Of a stretch of DNA of 64,000 bases, positions 45,557 to 55,058 are shown piece after piece. Numbering within the stretch: the first letter of the stretch is position 1; the number at the start of each line of letters is the position of its first letter. The DNA is from an uncultured Sphingobacteriales bacterium (GTDB taxonomy: Bacteria; Bacteroidota; Bacteroidia; Chitinophagales; Chitinophagaceae): assembly GCA_937991535.1 (NCBI GenBank), contig CALKHN010000051.1, positions 127,494 through 191,493 of the forward strand, read 5' to 3'. The notes below the pieces were generated by a model, which was not told the origin of the DNA, did no database searches, and was given only the letters and a program-made list of their open reading frames with translations. Both the position numbers and the translations under genes were made by a program.

Positions 45557-46027
45557 CTATTGTTTTAAAATGGTAAGTGGGTCGAGCGTTAAAGTATCAC
45601 TGTGGTTACCGGCTTGATCTGTAATCCAGAATTTAAAAATCGCCTCCTCAGAAGGTTGGGATTCGTTACATCTTTTATCTCCTGCATATTGCGTACGTGT
45701 TAATGAAATAATAATTTCTCCTTTTTGATTAGTTGAAGGAGGTACATCTTTGTCAATTGTAAAAAAGGTAGTGTCTAAAAAAGAAGGATCAAGCCCGATA
45801 TTGAAACAGGGCGATAAAGAAGAGATTTTTTCAATACAGACTGGCATTTCTGCCAGGTCGCCCTGGGCATCTGTATACTCAAAGGTAAAAGTTAAAGTAG
45901 CACCTACCGGAACAACGGGGCTGGGTGATACGGATTTTAATTTGAGTATCGGTCTGTCACTAAATTTATCTTTTTTGCACGAAGCGGTAATAAATATTAA
46001 AAAGAATATTACAAGTCTTATTTTCAT
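45557..46027 (-). CDS. Lipoprotein of unknown function
   Basis: 156 residues from the ATG at 46027; a longer upstream frame has no supporting features. The signal peptide MKIRLVIFFLIFITASC gives a lipid anchor. The mature part has an Ig-like beta arrangement (LKSVSPSPVVPVGATLTFTF, then IIISLTRTQYAGD and FWITDQAGNHSDTL). No active site is visible. It is divergent from the LuxE-like gene, with a 37-base gap to its TTG. Confidence 0.7.
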   Translation of the reverse strand: MKIRLVIFFLIFITASCKKDKFSDRPILKLKSVSPSPVVPVGATLTFTFEYTDAQGDLAEMPVCIEKISSLSPCFNIGLDPSFLDTTFFTIDKDVPPSTNQKGEIIISLTRTQYAGDKRCNESQPSEEAIFKFWITDQAGNHSDTLTLDPLTILKQ

Positions 46028-46064
46028 ATTACTGTATTCATTAAAACAAATGTAAATATTCCCT

Positions 46065-47072
46065 TTGAATAAACGTTCATCACATACAGGTATAGCCACA
46101 CGAATATTTGATTTTAACATTTCGGGCTTTGAAAGTCTGGCCATTGATGTGTTTCGTTTTCAGTATATAAACAACGGCATTTACCGGCAGTTTGCCGATG
46201 CATTAAGGGTTGATGCGGCCGGCGTTAAATCGCTGGAGCAAATTCCTTTTTTGCCGGTAAATTTCTTTAAAACGCATCGCATACAATCTACCCCGTTTGA
46301 GCCGCAGGTAATTTTTGAAAGCAGCGGAACTACTCAAACCACCAACAGCAAACATTATGTAAGGGATGCTTCCTTGTATACGCGAAGTTTTTTAAAAGGG
46401 TTTGAGCAGTGTTACGGAGATCCTGGAAGTTATTGTATCATTGGCTTATTGCCTTCCTATCTCGAACGCCGGCATTCATCGCTGGTGACGATGGTGGATG
46501 AACTGATCAGACGAAGTAAACATCATAAAAGCGGCTTTTATTTGCATGAATACGCCCAATTGGCGGGTACCTTACAGGAGCTTGAAAAAATGGAACAAAA
46601 AGTACTGCTGATAGGGGTAACATTTGCTCTGCTTGATTTTGCGGAATTGTACCCCATCCCTTTAAAACATACTATTGTAATGGAAACCGGCGGTATGAAA
46701 GGCCGTAAAACAGAAATGACCAGGCAGGAAGTGCATACTATTTTAAAAGAAGCCTTTCAGTTGCCGCATATCCATTCGGAGTATGGAATGACCGAACTAT
46801 TGTCGCAGGCCTATTCAAAAGCAGACGGCATATTTCATTGCCCCAAATGGATGAAAATACTGCTTCGCAATGAAGATGATCCTCTTGAAATAATTAGTTC
46901 GCCTAATAATCCTGCAAGCGGCGTGGTGAACGTTATTGACCTTGCTAATATTTATTCGTGCTCCTTCATTGCTACAGAAGATGCAGGCAGACTTTATTCC
47001 GATGGTAGTTTTGAAATACTGGGACGAGTAGATAACAGTGACATCAGGGGATGTAGTTTGATGGCGGTTTGA
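46065..47072 (+). CDS. LuxE/PaaK-like acyl-protein synthetase
   Basis: 335 residues, start TTG at 46065. The adenylate-forming core is visible as FESSGTTQTTNSKHYV, GVTFALLDFAEL, METGGMKGRKTEMTRQEV and SEYGMTELLSQAYS, with RLYSDGSFEILGRVDNSDI near the C-terminus. LuxE activates a fatty acid and passes it to a reductase. Here no luxC, luxD or acyl carrier gene is nearby, so the acyl acceptor is unknown. Bacteroidota homologues are often orphan. It may work in lipid or polyketide-like metabolism. Confidence 0.82.
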   Translation: MNKRSSHTGIATRIFDFNISGFESLAIDVFRFQYINNGIYRQFADALRVDAAGVKSLEQIPFLPVNFFKTHRIQSTPFEPQVIFESSGTTQTTNSKHYVRDASLYTRSFLKGFEQCYGDPGSYCIIGLLPSYLERRHSSLVTMVDELIRRSKHHKSGFYLHEYAQLAGTLQELEKMEQKVLLIGVTFALLDFAELYPIPLKHTIVMETGGMKGRKTEMTRQEVHTILKEAFQLPHIHSEYGMTELLSQAYSKADGIFHCPKWMKILLRNEDDPLEIISSPNNPASGVVNVIDLANIYSCSFIATEDAGRLYSDGSFEILGRVDNSDIRGCSLMAV

Positions 47073-47086
47073 GCAATTTGGAAATG

Positions 47087-47145
47087 TGGAAATTTGAAAA
47101 TTTGAAAATGTGAAAATGTGAGAATGTGGAAATGTGGAAATGTGG
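47087..47145. repeat. Tandem repeat of (T)GAAAATGTG-type units
   Basis: About six degenerate copies of a nine- to ten-base unit (GGAAATGTG, GAAAATTTG, GAAAATGTG, GAGAATGTG) just after the LuxE-like stop. The copies are imperfect and contiguous, without spacers. Confidence 0.75.
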
Positions 47146-47257
47146 CGGTCAGCACGCGGCAAAGGAGCGTCAGACCGCTGCGGTAAGACGCTTCGAATTT
47201 CGAAATTAAATATTCGTGCTTTATTTGTGATTTTACATTTGTATTTTGGATTTTCTT

Positions 47258-48334
47258 TCAATATTCAACATCCATCAGTTCGGTGCAGTCAACGGTTCTT
47301 TTCTCCTTATGGCTTTGCATAGCCAGTTCTATGATCCTTATGGTGTTAAAGCCATGTTCTGGTTTTTCTTTCACCGGGTGTCCGTTCATTATACTTTCAT
47401 ACAGTTCATGATAATAATCCGCATAGCTGCCCTTATGAGAAGGATATTTTTCCCTGATTATTTTGCCATCTTTTTCAGTATGGATCAATCCAAATATTTC
47501 TTCGGCTTCCAGTCCCCAATCTTCACCAACAGGCGGATCACCCGCTCTTAGCCGGGCTTCCTGCGGATCTTCTCCGTATTTAATAAATGACCCCAATGTG
47601 CCTTGTATCATATATCTTGGTCCGGGCTCCCTTACCAGCATACCTGCATGAAGGATTACTTTTGTAAAGCCATAATCCAGCCACAGGTTAAAATAATCAT
47701 CCACTTTTGCATGAGGACGCTGCATTCTTATATCTGCAGTAACAGACGACGGCGTACCAAAGAAATATAAAGCCTGGTCTATTATATGGGGCCCCAGGTC
47801 ATATAAAATACCGCTGCCGGGCAATGGCGCTTCCCGCCATGCTGCCGGGCGCGCTTCCATACGGTAGCGATCGTAATGCGCTTCAAATTCGTGTATTTCA
47901 CCCAGCATTTTTTTATCTAAAATTTCTTTCATGGTACGAAAATCACTCACATACCTGCGGTTCTGGTATACGCTCAGTACTTTTCCGGAATGCTTAGCTA
48001 TGTTTACCAGTTGCCTGGCTTCTACGGTAGTATTGGTAAATGGTTTTTCCAGCACTACGTGTTTACCTGCTTCCAAAGCTTTTTTAGTGTAGGGGAAATG
48101 AGTATCGTTAGGTGTGGTAATTACAACCAGATCCATTTCGGGATCAGCTACCAGTTCATCTATATTCCTCACTATTTTAATGGAGGGGTATTTTTCCCGG
48201 GCTTCGTTGCCATTTCTTTGCAGTATGCTTACCAGCTCATATTTACCGGACAGTGAAGTAATGAATGGAAGATGAAATACTTTGGCTGAAATGCCGAATC
48301 CAACTAACCCGGCGCGTATTTTTTGGGGGGGCAT
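47258..48334 (-). CDS. Gfo/Idh/MocA family oxidoreductase
   Basis: 358 residues. The N-terminal NAD(P)-binding Rossmann domain begins AGLVGFGISAKVFHLPFITS; the catalytic-lysine motif is VVLEKPFTNTTVEAR near residue 95; the C-terminal domain has DLGPHIIDQALYFFG. It oxidises or reduces a hydroxyl of a sugar or sugar acid. The FHLPF segment is typical of the YdgJ-like subgroup. The substrate cannot be told from sequence. It ends a leftward run, with cmk 12 bases upstream. Confidence 0.9.
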   Translation of the reverse strand: MPPQKIRAGLVGFGISAKVFHLPFITSLSGKYELVSILQRNGNEAREKYPSIKIVRNIDELVADPEMDLVVITTPNDTHFPYTKKALEAGKHVVLEKPFTNTTVEARQLVNIAKHSGKVLSVYQNRRYVSDFRTMKEILDKKMLGEIHEFEAHYDRYRMEARPAAWREAPLPGSGILYDLGPHIIDQALYFFGTPSSVTADIRMQRPHAKVDDYFNLWLDYGFTKVILHAGMLVREPGPRYMIQGTLGSFIKYGEDPQEARLRAGDPPVGEDWGLEAEEIFGLIHTEKDGKIIREKYPSHKGSYADYYHELYESIMNGHPVKEKPEHGFNTIRIIELAMQSHKEKRTVDCTELMDVEY

Positions 48335-48346
48335 GCGGTATTTGGT

Positions 48347-49021
48347 TTATAATTTTTGTTTCACAAGATCGAGCGCTATCTGTAACTGTTGTTCGGGTGT
48401 AATGTTGGAATTATCGAGCACTACTGCGTCTTCAGCTTTTCTTAGCGGGCTTATCTCCCGGTGAGAATCAATATAATCCCGCATCTCCAGGTTGTTTTTT
48501 ACCTCTTCTATGGTAATATTTGGATTCTTGGCGTACATTTCCCGGAACCGCCTTTCTACCCGTATGGCAATATCTGCCGTCATAAATATTTTCAACTCCG
48601 CTTCCGGAAAAACAACAGTACCTATGTCTCTTCCATCCATTACTATCCCCTTTTTTTCTCCCATTTTTTTTTGTTCTGCAACTGCAAATGCTCTCACCGC
48701 TTTAATGGTCGCTACCTCGCTTACTTTTTCCGCAATGATCAAATCACGGATAACATATTCCACATTTTCACCGTTAAGATATATTTCGGTTTCCATGTTT
48801 TTTTCATTGGGTCTGAAATCCAGTTCAATATTTTTCAGGGACTCATGAACCTGATTTTCTTTTGTCCAGTCTACCATATTGCGCAGAAAGTATAAGGTAA
48901 TAGCCCGATACATAGCACCGCTGTCGATATACACATACTGAAGTGCTTTTGCCAGTTGTTTGGCCAAAGTACTTTTGCCACAGGATGACCAACCGTCTAT
49001 GGTAACAATAATCTTTTTCAT
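48347..49021 (-). CDS. cmk: Cytidylate kinase
   Basis: 224 residues from the ATG at 49021. It phosphorylates CMP/dCMP. The P-loop is DGWSSCGKSTLAKQLAKAL, followed by YIDSGAMYRAITLYFLRN and the DGRDIGTVVFPEAELKIF motif. The NMP-binding insert is typical of long Cmk proteins. It shares the direction of the oxidoreductase and is separated from clpC by a terminator. Confidence 0.95.
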   Translation of the reverse strand: MKKIIVTIDGWSSCGKSTLAKQLAKALQYVYIDSGAMYRAITLYFLRNMVDWTKENQVHESLKNIELDFRPNEKNMETEIYLNGENVEYVIRDLIIAEKVSEVATIKAVRAFAVAEQKKMGEKKGIVMDGRDIGTVVFPEAELKIFMTADIAIRVERRFREMYAKNPNITIEEVKNNLEMRDYIDSHREISPLRKAEDAVVLDNSNITPEQQLQIALDLVKQKL

Positions 49022-49092
49022 ATCCAATGCACTGCAAATTATATATACTGTATGAAAAAGAAGAACGGAAGAAGAAATTTTTCATTAGGCAT

Positions 49093-49123
49093 AAAAAATG
49101 CCGGCCTGTGAAAGGCCGGCATT
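49093..49123 (-). terminator. Intrinsic terminator after clpC
   Basis: Minus-strand stem AATGCCGGCCT / AGGCCGGCATT with a short loop, followed by T-rich sequence, 20 bases after the clpC stop. Confidence 0.85.
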
Positions 49124-49143
49124 GCGCTTATTCTCATGATGTA

Positions 49144-51675
49144 TTAAGCTTCCGATTTTTCCTTCTTGCTTTCTTCCTTTAAGGTAAATTTCAGTAACGA
49201 TTTTTCTTTATCCAAATCAGCAATCAGTATATCGCCTGCTTTTATATGCGTATTCAGTATTTCTTCCGCCAAAGGATCTTCAAGATACTTTTGGATGGCC
49301 CTGTGCAGCGGCCGGGCGCCAAATTGCTGATCATATCCTTTTTCCGCAATGAAATTTTTGGCCTCCAGGGTAAGTTCAAGTGAAAATCCAAGCGTACTCA
49401 AACGTTTCATAACACCCTTCATTAATATGTCAATGATCTGGAAGATATGTTCCTGCGTGAGTGAATTGAAGATCATTACATCATCTATCCTGTTTAAAAA
49501 CTCAGGACTGAATGTACGCTTCAACGCTTTTTCAATAACGGCCTTATTGTTCTCCTCTGAGGTTAGTTGCCTTGCTGCTGTTGCAAAACCCACTCCTTCG
49601 CCGAAATCCTTCAACTGGCGTACACCAATATTGGAAGTCATGATGATCAATGAGTTCTTGAAATCCACTTTCCTGCCTAAGCCATCTGTTAGCTGTCCGT
49701 CATCCAGTACCTGCAATAAAATGTTATAGATATCAGGATGTGCTTTTTCAATTTCATCGAGCAATACTACTGAATAGGGTTTACGGCGTACTTTTTCAGT
49801 TAGCTGTCCGCCTTCTTCATACCCTACGTATCCCGGAGGCGCTCCTATCAAACGGCTTACCGTAAATTTCTCCATGTACTCACTCATATCAATACGGATC
49901 AGCGCTTCGTCCGAGTCGAACATATATCTTGCCAACGCTCTGGCGAGTTCTGTTTTACCAACACCCGTGGGGCCAAGAAAAATAAAAGAGCCAATAGGTT
50001 TCTTGGGATCTTTTAATCCTACCCGATTACGCTGTATGGCTTTTACAACCTTTTGAATAGCATCATCCTGTCCTACCACTGCACTTGCCAGGTCTTCTGC
50101 CATGCGGCGCAGTTTGTCTGTTTCGGCCTGCACCATTCTTTTTACAGGAATGCCTGTCATCATGCTTACCACTTCGGCAATGGCTTCTTCATCTATCGGG
50201 TAACGTTTATGCTTGCTTTCTTCTTCCCAATGCGCTTTTGCTTTTTCAAGATCTTCCTGCAGTCTTTTTTCATTGTCCCGCAGTGATGCAGCTTCTTCAA
50301 AACGCTGGCTTTTTACTACTTTGTTTTTTTCCTGTTTAATGTCTTCTATCTTCTTTTCCAGTTCCACGATCTCGTTGGGCACATTAATGTTCTTCAGGTG
50401 TACCCTTGCGCCTACTTCATCCATCACGTCTATGGCTTTGTCGGGGAGCAGCCTGTCGGTAACATAGCGGTCGCTTAATTTTACACAGGCGTCAATGGCA
50501 TCCTCTGCATAGGTTACATTATGAAAATCTTCGTATTTTGACTTAATGTTCTGCAGTATCTGTATGGTCTCTTCCACGCTCGGGGGGTCAACCAAAACTT
50601 TCTGAAACCGGCGATCCAATGCACCGTCTTTTTCAATATACATGCGGTATTCATCCAGCGTTGATGCACCAATGCACTGCAGTTCGCCGCGGGCAAGGGC
50701 CGGCTTAAAGATATTGGAAGCATCTAAGGAACCGCTGGCTCCTCCCGCCCCCACTATGGTGTGGATTTCATCTATAAAAAGAATAACATCCCTGTTCTTC
50801 TCCAGCTCATTCATGATGGCCTTCATCCGCTCTTCAAACTGTCCGCGGTATTTTGTACCTGCTACCAACGCAGCAAGGTCCAGCGAAACCACCCTTTTGT
50901 CAAACAACACCCTTGATACTTTTCTCTGCACAATGCGCAGCGCCAGTCCTTCCACGATAGCCGTTTTACCTACGCCGGGCTCTCCAATAAGAATAGGGTT
51001 GTTTTTTTTGCGGCGTGACAGGATCTGTGATACTCTTTCAATTTCTTCTTCCCGGCCAACGATAGGATCTAAAGTACCCATTTCGGCGAGCCGGGTAATA
51101 TCACGTCCGAAATTATCCAGAACAGGCGTTTTGCTTTTGGTATTTGCCGCCTGCGTTTTTGACTTTTGCTGGTAACTTTTCTTTTCATCATCAAAATCGT
51201 CGTCAGCATCGTCGGTATATTCACTGCGCACATCATTGCTTTTGACCATGCCCAGCTCATTTCTGAAAAGGTCGTAGTCCACGTCAAACTGATTTAAAAT
51301 TTGTGTAGCAATATTTTCCTTGTTTTTCAGGATCGAAAGCATCAGGTGTTCCGTTTCAACCGTAGGGCTCTTAAGCGCCTTGGCTTCCAATACAGTAACC
51401 CGAATTACTTTCTCGGCCTGTTTGGTGAGGGGCAAACTGTTAATATTGGCGATATTTTTTCCTGTTTTATCTTTTACTGCCAACTCTACTTCTTTACGCA
51501 GTTCATAGAGGTCAACGTTAAGATTCTTCAGTATCTTCACCGCCATATTTTCCCCTTCCCTGATCAATCCCAGCAACAGGTGCTCTGTTCCTATGAAATC
51601 ATTTCCCAACCTCAGTGCTTCTTCCCTGCTGAATGAAATAATTTCTTTTACCTGGGTAGAAAAATTATTATCCAT
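49144..51675 (-). CDS. clpC: ATP-dependent protease ATPase subunit ClpC
   Basis: 843 residues: two ClpN repeats in the first 150 (TEHLLLGLIREGENMAVKIL and TEHLMLSILKNKENIATQIL), AAA-1 with Walker A GEPGVGKTAIVEGLA, a middle domain with a UVR-like coiled coil (KVVKSQRFEEAASLRDNE), AAA-2 with GPTGVGKTELARALA, and a ClpB-D2-small domain. It unfolds substrates for the ClpP peptidase in protein quality control. A P-loop and sensor motifs are present in both modules. No clpP in the window. Confidence 0.97.
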   Translation of the reverse strand: MDNNFSTQVKEIISFSREEALRLGNDFIGTEHLLLGLIREGENMAVKILKNLNVDLYELRKEVELAVKDKTGKNIANINSLPLTKQAEKVIRVTVLEAKALKSPTVETEHLMLSILKNKENIATQILNQFDVDYDLFRNELGMVKSNDVRSEYTDDADDDFDDEKKSYQQKSKTQAANTKSKTPVLDNFGRDITRLAEMGTLDPIVGREEEIERVSQILSRRKKNNPILIGEPGVGKTAIVEGLALRIVQRKVSRVLFDKRVVSLDLAALVAGTKYRGQFEERMKAIMNELEKNRDVILFIDEIHTIVGAGGASGSLDASNIFKPALARGELQCIGASTLDEYRMYIEKDGALDRRFQKVLVDPPSVEETIQILQNIKSKYEDFHNVTYAEDAIDACVKLSDRYVTDRLLPDKAIDVMDEVGARVHLKNINVPNEIVELEKKIEDIKQEKNKVVKSQRFEEAASLRDNEKRLQEDLEKAKAHWEEESKHKRYPIDEEAIAEVVSMMTGIPVKRMVQAETDKLRRMAEDLASAVVGQDDAIQKVVKAIQRNRVGLKDPKKPIGSFIFLGPTGVGKTELARALARYMFDSDEALIRIDMSEYMEKFTVSRLIGAPPGYVGYEEGGQLTEKVRRKPYSVVLLDEIEKAHPDIYNILLQVLDDGQLTDGLGRKVDFKNSLIIMTSNIGVRQLKDFGEGVGFATAARQLTSEENNKAVIEKALKRTFSPEFLNRIDDVMIFNSLTQEHIFQIIDILMKGVMKRLSTLGFSLELTLEAKNFIAEKGYDQQFGARPLHRAIQKYLEDPLAEEILNTHIKAGDILIADLDKEKSLLKFTLKEESKKEKSEA

Positions 51676-51909
51676 GTAAATAGAATTTAAATAGTGATCG
51701 ATACAATAATAACTAATAATTTTGACTTCTTATGATTAATAGAACATTGCAGGTGTGTGTATTATTGTGTTAGTGAGCATCAGGGCATATTTATTGTCTT
51801 CCAGGAATGGAATTATGCAAAAGATAAGACACACTTTTACGTATTCAGATAAAGCATGAAAAGCGGTAAACTTTACCTGTAAAAATCAATCTATCAAAAG
51901 AACTCAAGA

Positions 51910-52290
51910 ATGAACTTCAAAATAGATACCAAGGAAAAATTTCATGTCATATCGCTTAATGAACCTCAATTCTCTGCTAATATGACAGATAAACTACATG
52001 AATTGTTTACTGAAGTTACACAAAATGATGTTAAACATATCATTCTAAACCTGAAAACTGTTCAAACCCTGGAGCAGCCGGCTGCACAGTTTCTGGCAGA
52101 CGAGCAACAAAAAGCCTACGCGTCGAGCCGTTCATTCGTTTTATGTGAGATCCAGCCACCTGTAAAAGATACACTCAAAAAATTTGATCTGCTCGACCTG
52201 CTTAATGTTACACCCACCGAAAGCGAAGCCTGGGATATTGTACAAATGGAAGAGGTAGAAAGAGAACTGCTCGGAGGGGGGGAAAACTGA
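51910..52290 (+). CDS. STAS-domain protein (anti-sigma antagonist-like)
   Basis: 126 residues of one STAS-like domain: FKIDTKEKFHVISLNEPQF at the start, ILNLKTVQTLEQPAAQFLA in the middle strand, and a C-terminal helix. Anti-sigma antagonists such as SpoIIAA carry a Ser in a DxS context at the middle strand; here the position reads KTVQTLEQ, so the phosphorylation site is not clear. It may instead have a phospholipid or transporter-related role. It stands alone between clpC and rluD. Confidence 0.65.
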   Translation: MNFKIDTKEKFHVISLNEPQFSANMTDKLHELFTEVTQNDVKHIILNLKTVQTLEQPAAQFLADEQQKAYASSRSFVLCEIQPPVKDTLKKFDLLDLLNVTPTESEAWDIVQMEEVERELLGGGEN

Positions 52291-52350
52291 TGTCTGTGTT
52301 CCTAAACCGAAGCTGGTATGTAAAAAATAAATATTTAAGTATTGCGGTGA

Positions 52351-53418
52351 TTATTCCACATTCATGCCTTTCGCTCCCGTGTATCTTCTCCATTTTTCAA
52401 TAACCGACTGCATGTCGGCAGGGATCTCACTGTCAAAAAACATTTGTTTTCCCGAAGTTGGATGGATAAATCCCAATGTTTTGGCATGAAGTGCATGGCG
52501 CGGGCATAACGCAAAACAGTTTTCAACAAACTGTTTGTATTTGGTGAAAACCGTCCCTTTAACGATTTTATTGCCGCCGTAAGTTTCATCGTTAAAGAGG
52601 GGATGACCTATGTATTTCATATGTACACGGATCTGATGCGTGCGCCCGGTTTCCAGCCGGCATTCAATCAAACTTACATAGCCCAATCGTTCCAACACCC
52701 TGTAATGAGTAACAGCTTCTTTTCCATGCTCTGCTTCGGGAAAAACATCCATGATCTTACGTTGCCGCTGGTGGCGGCCTACATGGGCTGTAATGGTGCC
52801 GCTGTCGTTTGTAAAATCGCCCCACACCAGCGCAATGTACCGTCTTTGTACAGTATGGGCTGCAAACTGGCCGGCCAAACGCACGGAGGCTATTTCATTT
52901 TTTGCCAATACCAGCAGACCGGTGGTATTCTTATCTATACGATGGACCAATCCGAAGCGGGGAAGCTCGGATTCAGATAAATTTGGGTTTTGTTGCCGCA
53001 AATACCACGAAATCCCGTTTACCACTGTTCCGGTATAGTTGCCCGATCCGGGGTGCACCACCATGCCGGCAGGTTTGTAAAGAATGATAATATCATCATC
53101 TTCATACCGGATATCGAGGGGAAGCTGTTCCGGAATCACTTCCGTTGATTCAGGGGCAGTATCTGAATACATGATGATATGATCTCCGGGGCGGATTTTA
53201 TAATTGGATTTTACCACCTGGTTGTTTACCAAAACAAATCCTTTTTCAATACCCTGCTGCAATTTATTCCTGGTGCCGCCTTCCATTCGGTTAATGAGGA
53301 ATTTATCAATCCGAACGGATTCCTGTCCTTTATCTACGGTAAAGGACATTCGCTCATAGCGCGATTCACTGCTATCGTCATCTTCCAGTTCACTTTCCCA
53401 CTCCGTTTCTTTGGGCAT
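52351..53418 (-). CDS. rluD: 23S rRNA pseudouridine synthase RluD-like
   Basis: 355 residues from the ATG at 53418; the frame extends to a TTG at 53439 but that lies inside a -7 box. An N-terminal S4 RNA-binding domain (SVRIDKFLINRMEGGTRNKL) is followed by the pseudouridine synthase core with the catalytic Asp in HRIDKNTTGLLVLAKN and the IRVHMKYIGHPLFNDETYGG block. It converts uridines of helix 69 of 23S rRNA. The C-terminal HPTSGKQMFFDSEIPAD segment is normal for the RluD group. Confidence 0.93.
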   Translation of the reverse strand: MPKETEWESELEDDDSSESRYERMSFTVDKGQESVRIDKFLINRMEGGTRNKLQQGIEKGFVLVNNQVVKSNYKIRPGDHIIMYSDTAPESTEVIPEQLPLDIRYEDDDIIILYKPAGMVVHPGSGNYTGTVVNGISWYLRQQNPNLSESELPRFGLVHRIDKNTTGLLVLAKNEIASVRLAGQFAAHTVQRRYIALVWGDFTNDSGTITAHVGRHQRQRKIMDVFPEAEHGKEAVTHYRVLERLGYVSLIECRLETGRTHQIRVHMKYIGHPLFNDETYGGNKIVKGTVFTKYKQFVENCFALCPRHALHAKTLGFIHPTSGKQMFFDSEIPADMQSVIEKWRRYTGAKGMNVE

Positions 53419-53436
53419 TGTCTGCTTGATTTTTGG

Positions 53437-53444
53437 CAAAGATA
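53437..53444 (-). promoter_or_regulatory. Probable -7 box for rluD
   Basis: TATCTTTG (minus strand) is an exact TAnnTTTG match 19-26 bases before the ATG at 53418. It covers the upstream TTG and thus decides for the ATG start. Confidence 0.5.
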
Positions 53445-53831
53445 GCAGTTAACAGGAACAAGCCCGATGCAACAGTTTATTGGATGTGCCAGCAACAGGA
53501 TCTTTAGCCCTAAAACTTCCTATTGTTTGCGCATCAGGCCGGGAAGCTTGTGCAACGGCGGTTCAATTTCGGCCGCGGGCACTTTATTGAAAGCTTAAAG
53601 GAACGGTTTCTGAACGATAATTTTTATGGTACACCATGAAATAAATGAACAGTTAAAAATGCTTATGCAACTGAAGTCCGGAACCTCGCCATTGATTTTG
53701 AAAGAGTGCTGCAGGAATTTTGCTATTTTTATGATAAATGCAAACGTTTCGATGAGCGGCATTGCTTCGGTATCAATGATTCCAGATCAAACAAAATCGA
53801 AAACGATAAACCTTTAGGCAATACATACAAT
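53445..53831. other. Degenerate segment before the copper locus
   Basis: 387 bases with no complete gene. In the frame that runs into the BNR gene, codons from about 53665 read ATEVRNLAIDFERVLQEF and YFYDKCKRFDERHCFGIND, which look like a coding fragment without a start; upstream of it stop codons are frequent. It is probably the worn-out end of another gene. No RNA or repeat was recognised. Confidence 0.4.
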
Positions 53832-54890
53832 ATGAAAATAGTCATTTCTCTATCCTGTTTTCTTTGCATCTTGTTTGCTTGCAATGAAAAGAAAGCCGTT
53901 TCCAAAACTGATTTTGTGATAGCAGACGGTCAAATACCAAACATAACTAAAGATCGTATTGGCAACATTCATTTGGTATATGGAACAGGCGATAGTATTA
54001 TGTACACCAGCTTTTCGGATAATGGCGGCACATTTGCCAAGCCTTCTCTTATTGCCGTTTTGCCTAATTTATTTTCTTTTGCCACCCGTGGCCCGCAAAT
54101 TGCAGTTACCAGCAAGGGTATTGTTGTAACCGCATGCACTTCTAAAGGAAACATATATTCTTATTATTTAGAAAATAAAGTTTGGAAACCAGGTGCAAGG
54201 GTAAATGACGCAGATACCGTAGCCAAAGAAGGCTTAATGGCCCTGAGTGGTGATGGAGAAAATGCGATTGCAGTGTGGTTGGATATTCGCAATAATAACG
54301 GAAAAGGTCAGCGGATATTTGGAGCCAGATCAGATGATGGTGGCAGAAGCTGGCAGAAAAATATTTTGGTGTATGCTTCACCAGATAAAACTGTTTGTGA
54401 ATGCTGTAAACCCTCCGTTGCTATGCAAGGGAACAATGTTTATGTTATGTTTCGTAACTGGCTTGGTGGCGCCAGGGATTTGTATGTGGTACAATCTTCC
54501 GGTAGCGGCGCTTCGTTTGGGCAGGCACAAAAGCTTGGTACGGGTAGCTGGAAATTAGATGGCTGTCCTATGGATGGTGGCGGTTTGGCCATAAGCAAGA
54601 ATGGAGAGGTGCAAGCAATTTGGAAAAGAGAGGCAAGTATTTATACGGCAACGCCGGGCATGCCTGAAAAGGAAATTGGCGAGGGCAAAAGTTGCACAAT
54701 AGAAACGGTTAATAATAAGAACGTTTATGCCTGGACAGAAAATGGTAAAGTAGTTTTTATAAAACCGGGAGGGCTGAAGGAGGTCATCGGCTATGGTAGC
54801 CTGCCCGTTTTAAAAGCGATTAACGATAAGCAGGTAATGTGCGTTTGGGAAAACAGCAAGCAAATTCATGCGTCCGTACTGGAGTTATAA
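53832..54890 (+). CDS. BNR/sialidase-like lipoprotein with CECC motif
   Basis: 352 residues from the ATG at 53832; the signal peptide ends LFAC. The fold is a beta-propeller with Asp-box repeats: SFSDNGGTFAKP, RSDDGGRSWQKN and QSSGSGASFGQ. The Arg triad of sialidases is not evident. Cysteine clusters VCECCKPS and DGCPMDGG are unusual and look suited to metal binding. The gene stands 168 bases before the HYC_CC_PP gene, and a metal-related role is inferred from that neighbourhood rather than proven. Confidence 0.7.
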   Translation: MKIVISLSCFLCILFACNEKKAVSKTDFVIADGQIPNITKDRIGNIHLVYGTGDSIMYTSFSDNGGTFAKPSLIAVLPNLFSFATRGPQIAVTSKGIVVTACTSKGNIYSYYLENKVWKPGARVNDADTVAKEGLMALSGDGENAIAVWLDIRNNNGKGQRIFGARSDDGGRSWQKNILVYASPDKTVCECCKPSVAMQGNNVYVMFRNWLGGARDLYVVQSSGSGASFGQAQKLGTGSWKLDGCPMDGGGLAISKNGEVQAIWKREASIYTATPGMPEKEIGEGKSCTIETVNNKNVYAWTENGKVVFIKPGGLKEVIGYGSLPVLKAINDKQVMCVWENSKQIHASVLEL

Positions 54891-55040
54891 ATACCAAAAT
54901 CTTGTAAATCTTTTCTGTCATTCTGTAAGAGCAGTCCTTTACGATCATAGTAGCTTTGCCGTATCAAAATAATATTTGGTCTGATTACGTTAATAACATT
55001 TTAACAAACATAAATCATATCAATCCTCTAAAAAAGTGTA

Positions 55041-55048
55041 TACATTTG
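55041..55048 (+). promoter_or_regulatory. Probable -7 box of the copper efflux operon
   Basis: TACATTTG fits TAnnTTTG exactly, 11 bases before the ATG at 55059, so the transcript would be nearly leaderless. No -33 box was recognised and no metal-responsive operator is obvious. Confidence 0.4.
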
Positions 55049-55058
55049 CAGGTCTGAA

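Noticed and set aside
47087..47145. Possible CRISPR array
   Set aside because: Units of nine to ten bases are contiguous and degenerate, without spacers or cas genes.
53419..53439. TTG start for rluD
   Set aside because: It overlaps the probable -7 box, and the ATG at 53418 begins the protein well.
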